A DNA stretch of 64,000 nt from Planococcus glaciei (GTDB lineage: Bacteria > Bacillota > Bacilli > Bacillales_A > Planococcaceae). The notes beneath the pieces are model-generated. The model was not told the origin of the DNA. It did no database searches and saw only the letters and a list, made by a program, of their open reading frames with translations. This document shows positions 57,591 through 64,000 of this stretch, piece by piece. The stretch spans positions 124,001 through 188,000 of the forward strand of contig NZ_FNDC01000004.1 of the NCBI RefSeq assembly GCF_900099655.1. The letters run 5' to 3'. A program made the translations under genes and the position numbers. Every line of letters begins with the position of its first letter. Positions within the stretch are counted from its first letter, which is position 1.

Positions 57591-58649
57591 ATGGGCTATC
57601 GAGTAGGCATTATTGGTTGCGGCTCCATTACGAAAATGCGCCATGCACCTGAATATACGGCAAACCCGCATGTGGACGAAATTGTTTTTTATGACCGCAA
57701 CCCGGACCGCGCGGAAGCACTGGCGGCTTTGTTCGGCGGAAAAGTTGCGGAAACGGTGGATGAATTGATGGAGGATCCAACAATTGACATGATCAGCGAT
57801 TGTTCCTCTAATGAATATCACCATATTTTCTCTTCCAGAGCATTGCTGAGCGGCAAGCATGTGCTGTGCGAAAAGCCTATTTCGCTGACCATCGAGCATG
57901 CCAAAGAAATTCTCGATGCACAAAAAAAATCCGGCAAAAAACTGATGCTCGACCACAATCAGCGGTTTACGCGCGCCCATCAAAAAGCGAAAGAAATCAT
58001 CGCGGGCGGAGAACTTGGAAACGTTTTGACGTTCCGTACCACGTTCGGGCATTCCGGTCCCGAACAATGGGGACACAATAAAACCAACTCGACCTGGTTC
58101 TTCAAAAAAGAACGCTCAGGCCTTGGTGTGGCAGGAGATTTGGGAATCCACAAAGTGGATGTGCTGCATTACTTGCTGGACGATGAAATTGAGCAAGCCA
58201 GCGCTTTTCAAGGTGCCTTGCACAAAGTCGACGAACAGGGCCAGCCGATTGAAGTGTGCGACAACATCGTCTGCAGTTTGAAAACAAAAAAAGGGCGGTT
58301 AGGAACCGCTTCGTTTTCCTGGACGCATTACGGCCAAGAAGACAATAGCACAGTCCTGTACTGCGAAAAAGGCATCTTGAAAATATACAACAGCGATGAA
58401 TATCAACTGGAAGTGCTGACAAACAACGGCGAGAAAATCAATTACGAATTGGAAAGCATCCAGACAAACGACAATCAGACCAATACCGGCATGATCGATG
58501 CTTTTATTGAAAGCATCCGGCTGGACCATCCGCCGATGGTGACGGGGCAGGAAGCCTTATCGTCATTAGCGGTTATTCTGGCTATTTTAGAAGCAGCGGA
58601 GACAGGGCGTGTGGTAACGGTTGAAAGCGGGTCCCTCCAGTATTTTTAA
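57591..58649 (+). CDS. Gfo/Idh/MocA-family sugar dehydrogenase
   Basis: 352 aa. N-terminal Rossmann fold with IIGCGSITKMRH (about 7-18), DCSSNEYHH, the family motif CEKPIS near 95 and DHNQRFTRAHQ; the C-terminal half has GDLGIHKVDVLHYLLDD (catalytic Asp/His) and the beta-sheet dimer face. Oxidises or reduces a sugar or glycoside with NAD(P). Similar in length to E. coli YcjS (351), and it could supply the glucoside 3-dehydrogenase step missing from the ycjMNOPQR operon, but motif by motif it is not a clear YcjS orthologue. Last gene of the ABC operon, 11 bases behind the permease. Confidence 0.9.
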   Translation: MGYRVGIIGCGSITKMRHAPEYTANPHVDEIVFYDRNPDRAEALAALFGGKVAETVDELMEDPTIDMISDCSSNEYHHIFSSRALLSGKHVLCEKPISLTIEHAKEILDAQKKSGKKLMLDHNQRFTRAHQKAKEIIAGGELGNVLTFRTTFGHSGPEQWGHNKTNSTWFFKKERSGLGVAGDLGIHKVDVLHYLLDDEIEQASAFQGALHKVDEQGQPIEVCDNIVCSLKTKKGRLGTASFSWTHYGQEDNSTVLYCEKGILKIYNSDEYQLEVLTNNGEKINYELESIQTNDNQTNTGMIDAFIESIRLDHPPMVTGQEALSSLAVILAILEAAETGRVVTVESGSLQYF

Positions 58650-58703
58650 GGAGGGGCTTTTAATAAGGAAAAGAAACGCCAGCAGGAAGAAGGAGCGAGC
58701 GAA

Positions 58704-59165
58704 GTGAAGGTGCGCGAAGCAACCGAACAGGAATATGAAAAAATCTACAGACAAGGGTACAGGGAATGGGCAAAAGGGCGTTCTCTTCAGCAATATATAA
58801 CAGACAATCAAAAAGAAGAAACACTGGGCAAACGGTATGTCTTGGTAGATGGCAAGGAAAACATCATCGCTTCATTGATGCTGCTGGAGTTCAAACCTCG
58901 GTTGTTCGGGATTGGCTCGATTGTGGTGGAGCCGGAATTCCGGGGAATAGGCGCGGGAGCGCAATTGATCAAGGAAAGCTTGAAGCTGCATGCGGATGCG
59001 GCTTTCATGCTTTACAGCGAAATCGGCGTAGCTTATTATGAACGCTTCGGGTTCCGGGCACTGCCGGAGTCCTATCAAAGTTCGGTTCAAGCCATCTGCA
59101 TGATTCGGGCGGATAAGGAATTATGCTTACAGATCCTGAAAGAGCCGGTCCCTCCATATTTTTAA
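58704..59165 (+). CDS. GNAT-family N-acetyltransferase
   Basis: 153 aa, GTG start with AAGGAG eight bases upstream. Acetyl-CoA-binding motif A is IGSIVVEPEFRGIGAGAQLIKESLKLH (about 71-97, R/Q-x-x-G-x-G/A pattern), followed by YYERFGFRALP. Acetylates an unknown small molecule or protein. It lies 54 bases behind the Gfo/Idh gene and may be read from the same mRNA, but functional linkage to sugar use is not evident. Confidence 0.87.
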   Translation: MKVREATEQEYEKIYRQGYREWAKGRSLQQYITDNQKEETLGKRYVLVDGKENIIASLMLLEFKPRLFGIGSIVVEPEFRGIGAGAQLIKESLKLHADAAFMLYSEIGVAYYERFGFRALPESYQSSVQAICMIRADKELCLQILKEPVPPYF

Positions 59166-59173
59166 AGACATAG

Positions 59174-59215
59174 AAAAAGAAGAACCGGAAGCGGAGGGCT
59201 TTTGGTTCTTCTTGC
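59174..59215. terminator. Bidirectional terminator
   Basis: AAGAAGAACC pairs with GGTTCTTCTT around a 17-base loop, between two convergent acetyltransferase genes. Confidence 0.8.
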
Positions 59216-59218
59216 TGG

Positions 59219-60097
59219 TTACGCACCTTTTTCTGCTTTTGGCCGCCGGGTGCCGTACAGCATCCAAGGAGAAGGAAGGTCAAACTGGTGATTTTCCGGC
59301 AATGACTGAGCTTGTTCTTTCGTGAAGTCCATCCAGATCAACGCATCTTCTTGGACTTCCTGGCACAATTTTTTATGGGCAGAAGCGATGGTTTCCCATA
59401 AGCCGGGTTGGTCCATCAAGTCTTCCCAAGGATAAATGGCGTGCAGGTAATGATATTTTTTAATATCCCTTTTGGCGATTACCACCCGTGTGGCGTCTGC
59501 ATTTTCGAAAAACGACCAAGTTTCCAGTTCGTCTTCTGCAAATAACTCTGGAGAAGCGGGAAACGGGTAATAGCATTCGTAGGGGAAAACGGCGCCAGTT
59601 TTTACATACAAGTCATGGACCCATTGTTTTTTCCGTTTTACATCGCTCAATTCGTTCCAACCAGCAGAACCGCTTTCCAGCTGGGACACATCTTTTGTAG
59701 TAGCTCCGTAAATGACTGCTTGGGGTGAGAGCCCAAGCTTTTCCAGAACACGCCGTGCCGGAAGATTTTTTTCCTGCGTGTTGGCACCGACCCAATGGAT
59801 ATCCGACAGCTTGAACGCTTCGTCCATGACTTGGGAAGTCAGCATGGTTGCCAAGTCTTTGCCTCTATACCGGATGTCGCTGCGAATTCTGCCGAGCATC
59901 GCGTAATGCTTGGCAAATATCGAGTAGCCGCAGACGCTGGCCAAGTGATCATCCAAAAATAAACCGAACAGGCGGTTTTGATCGGTAGTGACAAGCCGCT
60001 CAAAAATCCGTGTGACGTAATCATCTTCAATTCCTGTTTGCATTGCTTTCATATAAGGCAAATCTTCAAGGCTCAGTACACGTATTGTTTTTTCCAT
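59219..60097 (-). CDS. GNAT-family acetyltransferase with C-terminal extension
   Basis: 292 aa from the ATG at 60097 (GGGAG eight bases upstream; longer frames lack a site). GNAT domain about 5-150: LGRIRSDIRYRGKDLATMLTSQVMDEA (motif A, about 73-99), GANTQEKNLPARRVLEKLGL. The remaining about 140 residues (RKKQWVHDLYVKTGAVFPYECYYPFP, ending SPWMLYGTRRP) are a helical and aromatic extension not recognised as a separate domain. Substrate unknown. Confidence 0.85.
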   Translation of the reverse strand: MEKTIRVLSLEDLPYMKAMQTGIEDDYVTRIFERLVTTDQNRLFGLFLDDHLASVCGYSIFAKHYAMLGRIRSDIRYRGKDLATMLTSQVMDEAFKLSDIHWVGANTQEKNLPARRVLEKLGLSPQAVIYGATTKDVSQLESGSAGWNELSDVKRKKQWVHDLYVKTGAVFPYECYYPFPASPELFAEDELETWSFFENADATRVVIAKRDIKKYHYLHAIYPWEDLMDQPGLWETIASAHKKLCQEVQEDALIWMDFTKEQAQSLPENHQFDLPSPWMLYGTRRPKAEKGA

Positions 60098-60197
60098 TGC
60101 CTGCACTCCCTGCTTCTGTCGGATTGACTGGTTTTCTAGTTTATTATAACTTTGAACAAAGGGACTATGCATGCAATTTGCTGCTGCAGCCAAAACA

Positions 60198-60227
60198 AAA
60201 AGCCGTTGGAAAAACCAACGGCCTTCT
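60198..60227 (-). terminator. Terminator of the exported protein gene
   Basis: Minus strand GGCCGTTGG pairs with CCAACGGC and is followed by five T. Confidence 0.88.
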
Positions 60228-60244
60228 AAGATTGTGAGGAGAAG

Positions 60245-60736
60245 TTACTTAATGGCACAGGAGTTCGGCGACCATTCGGTGTGGGTGGCGCCGGTACTGA
60301 CCCAGTGGATTTGGTTCAGGATTTTATAGCTTCCGGATGGCAGGCTCTTGAAAGATGTGAAATTCAATCTTCCGTCATTTGATGTATTGCGCCACCCCGG
60401 TTTTGTATTCGGATTGAACCCGTATAAAGTTACGTACGCATAACCCGGCCACTCAGCCAGGGATTTAAATTGCTCATACTTCGAGCCATTATAGCGGTAA
60501 AGGACAGGTTTCCAAAAAACGGTATCCGTTTCGCGCCCTTTCCAGGCAGTCACATAGCGAGGAGGTTCGGCTTTGACAATTTTTCCTGCACAAGACATGG
60601 AGCCAACTGCGTGCGAAGGCCAGTTGCCTTCGCCATTATGGGCTTCGGCGGGTTGTTCAGCAGTAAAACTGATGGCAAAAAATATAGAAACAGATGCTAA
60701 TAGTTTGGCGGCAGTAGAGAATTTTTTGAAAGCCAT
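60245..60736 (-). CDS. Exported protein of unknown function
   Basis: 163 aa. Sec signal peptide about 1-32 (AAKLLASVSIFFAISFTAEQPAEA) with AGGAGGAA before the ATG. The mature part is rich in Trp, Tyr and Asn (WPSHAVGSMSCAGKIVKAEPPRYVTAWKGRETD, YVTLYGFNPNTKPGWRNTSNDGRLNF) and has two Cys, near residues 48 and 160, that could form one disulfide joining the ends. It looks like a compact secreted beta-domain. No family recognised; single gene. Confidence 0.78.
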   Translation of the reverse strand: MAFKKFSTAAKLLASVSIFFAISFTAEQPAEAHNGEGNWPSHAVGSMSCAGKIVKAEPPRYVTAWKGRETDTVFWKPVLYRYNGSKYEQFKSLAEWPGYAYVTLYGFNPNTKPGWRNTSNDGRLNFTSFKSLPSGSYKILNQIHWVSTGATHTEWSPNSCAIK

Positions 60737-60985
60737 GGTTATTCCTCCTCTGGAATATGTAGAATAGAAAATACCTATTGGTTAGAAATCAAAATATACG
60801 GGAATAATAAATAATGGAAAATTCAGATATTGAATATAATATCATATTTTTACCAAGAAACCTAGCGTTAGGATAAAAATGAAAAAAGATTTTCATAAAT
60901 TTTGTCGAAGATGCAAAAAGCGGAAATAGCTGCTATGCGTTTTAAAATTTTCGCCTGTTGTGAAAAGACAGATGGAGGTGGAAAA

Positions 60986-61141
60986 ATGAGCTTCAGGAAG
61001 ACAAGGAGTTTTCTATACAAAATCGACCGGTTGAGCGGTGATTTCAAGGCCGTGAAAAATGGCACCATCGGAAGCAGAATCGGTAAACGGATGCTTAGAA
61101 AAATGATCAACCGCCTATTGTGGAGGTTCTTTAAAATATAG
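60986..61141 (+). CDS. Small basic conserved protein
   Basis: 51 aa from the ATG at 60986, with GGAGGTGG upstream; the longer frame from 60902 has no ribosome-binding site. Strongly basic (MSFRKTRSFLYKIDRLSGDFKAVKNGTIGSRIGKR...): a helical protein with the G-T-I-G-x-R-I-G-K-R stretch seen in small Bacillales proteins of unknown function, often near phage or competence genes. Possibly nucleic-acid binding. Ends at a clear terminator. Confidence 0.7.
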   Translation: MSFRKTRSFLYKIDRLSGDFKAVKNGTIGSRIGKRMLRKMINRLLWRFFKI

Positions 61142-61149
61142 TCAGCGAA

Positions 61150-61182
61150 GGGCCGTCTGCAGTTCTTGCAGACGGCTTTATG
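61150..61182 (+). terminator. Terminator after the small basic gene
   Basis: GCCGTCTGCA pairs with TGCAGACGGC, followed by TTTAT. Confidence 0.85.
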
Positions 61183-61194
61183 ATGCGCTGTAAA

Positions 61195-61722
61195 TTATTT
61201 TCTTTTTAAAACGCCCAAATAGTTTGCCCATGGGCCGACATCTTCCCGGTACCGTTCCGCCATCACGCGGATGATTTGGGAAAGATGGGTCAGGTCGTGG
61301 ACAACCCAGGTTGACAGCAACTCCCGCAGTTTGACAGAACCGAATTCCGGATGAATGCCGGTCAGTTCAAAGTGAAGTTCAGGATCCACAAGGTGGTTTA
61401 GTTTTTCAATATTTTGCACGCGGAGTGTTTTAAATTCCCGCAGCTTTTCTTCAAGCGAATTTTGATTGCTGATTTTCAAATGGGCAAAGCGGTCAAAAGG
61501 AGGGAAAGGCCTGGTTTCACCATCCTGCAAAATAGTTTCCAACCTTGGCAGCCAATTCATTTTTTCCGCTTCGATCAAATGTGCCACAACTTCTTCCGCA
61601 TTCCACGTGTTTTCGCCTTCGCGGTTTTGCAGCCAGCCTTCAGATAACCCCGACAAGAAGTGGGTAAGTATGCCGGGGGTTCGCTCCAAAATTTCAATCG
61701 CTTCTTCAAGTTTTAACTCCAT
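61195..61722 (-). CDS. DinB-family protein
   Basis: 175 aa, four-helix-bundle DinB/YfiT-type protein. The three metal-binding histidines are in HLIEAEKMNW (near 48), and in WVVHDLTHLSQI (near 141 and 145). Family members are metal-dependent thiol transferases or of unknown activity (bacillithiol-related in some cases). Start ATG at 61722; AAAGGAG upstream. Single gene. Confidence 0.88.
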   Translation of the reverse strand: MELKLEEAIEILERTPGILTHFLSGLSEGWLQNREGENTWNAEEVVAHLIEAEKMNWLPRLETILQDGETRPFPPFDRFAHLKISNQNSLEEKLREFKTLRVQNIEKLNHLVDPELHFELTGIHPEFGSVKLRELLSTWVVHDLTHLSQIIRVMAERYREDVGPWANYLGVLKRK

Positions 61723-61995
61723 TTATATGCTCCTTTCCGTGGTTGAGTAAATAAGAAATTAAACATGTTGCATTCATTATATAGTAATCCGAATTTTTAG
61801 ATAAGTTCTAGTTTTATTCTTTATTAAAGCGTATAATGGGTACGAATTTAAAACGAAAAATGATAGCTTAACTTAACTAAAATAGAGAAAGGAGAAAAGA
61901 CAAACATAGTTTTCTCGTATTCCTTTGCCAGTCGCCGGAGCTTTAAAGCTTCTCAAATGAAATGACAGCCACTATTTGGAAAAGGAGAAAAGAAG

Positions 61996-62571
61996 ATGCT
62001 GTATAATGTCGTATTATTCCTCCACATTTTAGGAGCGGTGATCATGTTCATGGCAATCAGTATCCTCGCGTTATCCATGCTTTCCTTGCTGCATGCGAAA
62101 GAGACGGAAGATGTGAAGCGCTGGTCGGGACTTGCAGTGAAAACGGATGCGCTCTTTCCGTTAAGTACACTCATCATTATTGTGCCGGCACTGTACCTCG
62201 TATTCTCGACATGGGGATGGGGGATAGCATGGATTAATGTATCTTTAGCAGCGCTTTTGGGCACCAGCTTTTTGGGGCCGGTCATCAACTTGCGCCGGCT
62301 TAAAGGAATTCTTGCCGCTGCTGAAGCAGAAACGGATTCTGTCCCATCGAGTGATTTAGTGAGAAAAGTGAGAGATCCGGTGCTTTAGAATTCCGTTTCT
62401 ATTATGTCGATGCTGGTTTTTGGCATTCTGTTTTTGATGGCCGTCAAGCTGCCATTGGTGGGTTCGCTCATTACGATGGCCATTGCTTTAGTGGCTGGAC
62501 TTGTACTTGCCCGTTTTATGCTGGCGAAAACTAAACCAGACACTTCTGCGGATACAGTCTCATTTAGATGA
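61996..62571 (+). pseudogene. DUF2269-like four-helix membrane gene interrupted by an in-frame TAG
   Basis: 191 codons if read through. ATG 61996 with AAGGAG upstream. Three membrane helices (about 3-30, 52-70, 74-94) precede the TAG at codon 131 (62386-62388); the same frame then continues for 60 codons with the expected fourth helix region (MSMLVFGILFLMAVKLPLVGS, ITMAIALVAGLVLA) to TGA at 62571. The context RDPVL-stop-NSV suggests a Gln or Arg codon was replaced. Function of the family is unknown. As with ycjM, the lesion is a single codon with no other decay. Confidence 0.8.
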
Positions 62572-62607
62572 GCTTAGCGCACATCAAAAAACATTTGCTG
62601 CATCTAG

Positions 62608-62641
62608 ACCGTGCTGATAATTCATCAGCACGGTTTTTATC
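62608..62641 (+). terminator. Terminator
   Basis: CCGTGCTGAT pairs with ATCAGCACGG and is followed by five T. Confidence 0.92.
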
Positions 62642-62694
62642 ATTAAATCTAAGTGGATTACATATTAAATTATTATGAATAATCAGAAAATATA

Positions 62695-62723
62695 TTGAAA
62701 GCAAAATTTTTGATACGTATAAT
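62695..62723 (+). promoter_or_regulatory. Sigma-A promoter of the zinc dehydrogenase gene
   Basis: TTGAAA, 17 bases, TATAAT, followed at once by a cre-like box. Confidence 0.75.
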
Positions 62724-62728
62724 GAAAA

Positions 62729-62742
62729 TGTAAGCGCTTTTT
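62729..62742 (+). promoter_or_regulatory. cre-like box
   Basis: TGTAAGCGCTTTTT has one mismatch (T for C near the end) to the CcpA consensus and covers the predicted transcription start. Confidence 0.6.
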
Positions 62743-62766
62743 ATTTTGGAAAGGGAGTGGGGAAAT

Positions 62767-63870
62767 GTGAACGATAACCATGCAAAAGGCAGAGTGGCCG
62801 TAATGGATGAGCCGGAGAAGTTAAGCTACCGGGAATATGATTTGCCGAAGCCAGGGCCGGGAGCGGTTCTTCTGAAGGTGCTGCGTTCCAATATTTGCGG
62901 GTCGGAGCTGCATATATGGAGAGGCCAACATCCGACCAAAAAGAAAGGCGTCCTTGGCCATGAGATGATCGGTGAAGTCCATTCGCTTGGAGACGGTGTG
63001 ACGACCGATTACGCAGGCGAACCCATCCAAAAAGGAGACCGCATCGTTTCCGCTTATTACATCACATGCAGAAAATGTGCTGCATGCCGGGAAGGGCATT
63101 TTCACTTGTGTGAACATGCTTACGATTTCTGGAACCAGCCGCCGGAAGTAAGCCCCCATTTTCATGGTACTTTTGCTTCGCACTATTACATTCACCCAGA
63201 CCAATACTTCTATAAAGTGCCAGACAATGTATCAGAAGCTTCAGCAGCCAGTGCAAACTGTGCTTTGTCGCAGGTTTATTTCGGCTTGGACAAAGCCGGT
63301 GTGACGTATGGCCAAACCATTGTCATCCAAGGAGCAGGCGGCCTTGGCTTGAACGCGACGGCAGTAGCCAAGGAAAAAGGCGCCAGAGTAATCGTGGTCG
63401 ATGGCGTAGAAAGCCGGCTGCAGCAAGCCAAACTTTTTGGCGCCGACCATACGCTCAATTTAAACGACTACGGCTCTGTCGAAGAACGGATAAAAGCCGT
63501 GCTTGATCTTACGGATGGGAAAGGGGCCGAATTTGCGATGGAAGTGGCAGGCGTCCCTGCCGCTTTTGCAGAAGGCATCCATTACATCCGGCCTGGCGGC
63601 AAATACGTCACCATTGGCAATATAACACCGGGCAAACTGGTGGAATTCGATCCGGGTCTACTAACCAGAAAGTCAATTCAAATTATTCCGGTCGTCCGCT
63701 ACAATCCCTGGTACTTGTACAAAGCCTTGAAATTTCTTTCAAACACGCAAGGGAAATATCCGTTTGACGGCATGATTGATGCTGAATTTTCAATGGATGA
63801 TATTAAACTCGCGCTGGATAAATCCGCAGCACGGGAAGTGACGAGAGCGACCATCATTATGGACCGGTAA
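62767..63870 (+). CDS. Zinc-dependent MDR alcohol/polyol dehydrogenase
   Basis: 367 aa, GTG start at 62767 (GGGAG nine bases upstream; the TTG at 62746 overlaps that region). Complete zinc-dehydrogenase layout: catalytic ligands in NICGSELH (Cys44) and GHE (His65, Glu66), structural-zinc loop CRKCAACREGHFHLC (about 102-116), NAD-binding GAGGLGLNA near 185. Oxidises an alcohol, polyol or threonine-like substrate. The cre-like box predicts catabolite repression, so a carbon-source role is plausible. A lactonase-family gene follows 65 bases downstream. Confidence 0.91.
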   Translation: MNDNHAKGRVAVMDEPEKLSYREYDLPKPGPGAVLLKVLRSNICGSELHIWRGQHPTKKKGVLGHEMIGEVHSLGDGVTTDYAGEPIQKGDRIVSAYYITCRKCAACREGHFHLCEHAYDFWNQPPEVSPHFHGTFASHYYIHPDQYFYKVPDNVSEASAASANCALSQVYFGLDKAGVTYGQTIVIQGAGGLGLNATAVAKEKGARVIVVDGVESRLQQAKLFGADHTLNLNDYGSVEERIKAVLDLTDGKGAEFAMEVAGVPAAFAEGIHYIRPGGKYVTIGNITPGKLVEFDPGLLTRKSIQIIPVVRYNPWYLYKALKFLSNTQGKYPFDGMIDAEFSMDDIKLALDKSAAREVTRATIIMDR

Positions 63871-63935
63871 CGATTCTTCAGAAAGCCTGATCATACAATT
63901 AAAAGGTTCAAAAATTAGCAGACGGAGGTCATACA

Positions 63936-64000
63936 ATGGATAAACCAAAATTATACGTACTGGATACAGGAACAATGAAAATGGATAAAAACTTCATGGT
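63936..64000 (+). CDS. N-acyl-homoserine-lactonase-family metallo-beta-lactamase-fold protein (5' part)
   Basis: Only the first 21 codons lie in the window. ATG 63936 with GGAGG eight bases upstream. The start (MDKPKLYVLDTGTMKMDKNFM) resembles AiiA-like lactonase-family proteins of Bacillales, which open lactone rings; the zinc-binding HxHxDH motif would lie beyond the window edge. Probably co-transcribed with the zinc dehydrogenase, suggesting a dehydrogenase/lactonase pair in sugar or lactone metabolism rather than quorum quenching. Confidence 0.6.
   Translation, partial: MDKPKLYVLDTGTMKMDKNFM

Noticed and set aside
57564-58076. 170-codon minus-strand frame opposite the Gfo/Idh gene
   Set aside because: Shadow of a clearly recognisable dehydrogenase.
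1-64000. tRNA, rRNA, CRISPR arrays, insertion sequences or prophage
   Set aside because: No cloverleaf-like T-arm motifs, no spaced direct repeats and no transposase, integrase or phage structural gene were seen on reading the window.

Overview
The window looks like chromosomal DNA of a low-to-mid GC Firmicute of the Bacillales, most probably Planococcaceae (Planococcus-like). The signs are strong AGGAGG ribosome-binding sites, frequent TTG and GTG starts, many hairpin-plus-T-run terminators, sigma-A promoters, a SAM-I and a purine riboswitch, cre-like boxes, a Bce-type peptide-resistance module, class I aldolase Fda and many lipoproteins. The genus is an inference from overall resemblance. 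I saw no rRNA, tRNA, phage, transposase or CRISPR array.

Layout. 0-5.6 kb: AraC/GyrI-type regulator, an ECF-like sigma factor with a membrane DUF4179 partner, a YqcI/YcgG heme-type protein, a YfcC-family carrier and a small hydrophilic protein. 5.7-8.35 kb: amino-acid ABC importer under a SAM-I riboswitch, so probably a sulfur amino-acid transporter. 8.4-14.2 kb: two paralogous SDR oxidoreductases flanking a 3-hydroxyacyl-CoA dehydrogenase, an Hsp20 with a long leader, and an exported thioredoxin-like/MsrAB repair pair. 14.3-17.5 kb: two exported, highly charged proteins that share a conserved, unidentified leader element, separated by a ketopantoate-reductase-like gene. 17.8-24.4 kb: aminotransferase, BsuPI-like lipoprotein, aldolase, CcpA-controlled sugar porter and IlvA, followed by an inverted pair of GC-rich intergenic repeats.

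25-35 kb: DUF218 protein, STAS protein, VOC protein behind a LexA-like box, a hydrolase/CPBP/SRPBCC run, a PAP2 phosphatase, a MEDS protein and an RDD-like protein. A Bce-type two-component system is then separated from its ABC transporter (35.4-38.1 kb) by a guanine-riboswitch-controlled, exported nucleosidase-like lipoprotein and an unknown gene. 38-45 kb: old yellow enzyme, HhH protein, EamA exporter, orphan Imm5-like immunity gene, PPK2, ArsR/AHSA1 pair, a 28-residue membrane peptide and an SDR.

45-58.7 kb is a carbohydrate island. Its first operon matches Escherichia coli ycjM-N-O-P-Q-R gene for gene in order, length and sequence, but ycjM carries an in-frame TAA. The second half holds a TIM-barrel isomerase, a LacI regulator with repeated operators, a ribose-type ABC importer and a Gfo/Idh dehydrogenase. 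58.7-64 kb: two acetyltransferases, small exported and unknown proteins, DinB, a four-helix membrane gene split by an in-frame TAG, a cre-associated zinc dehydrogenase and the start of an AHL-lactonase-family gene.
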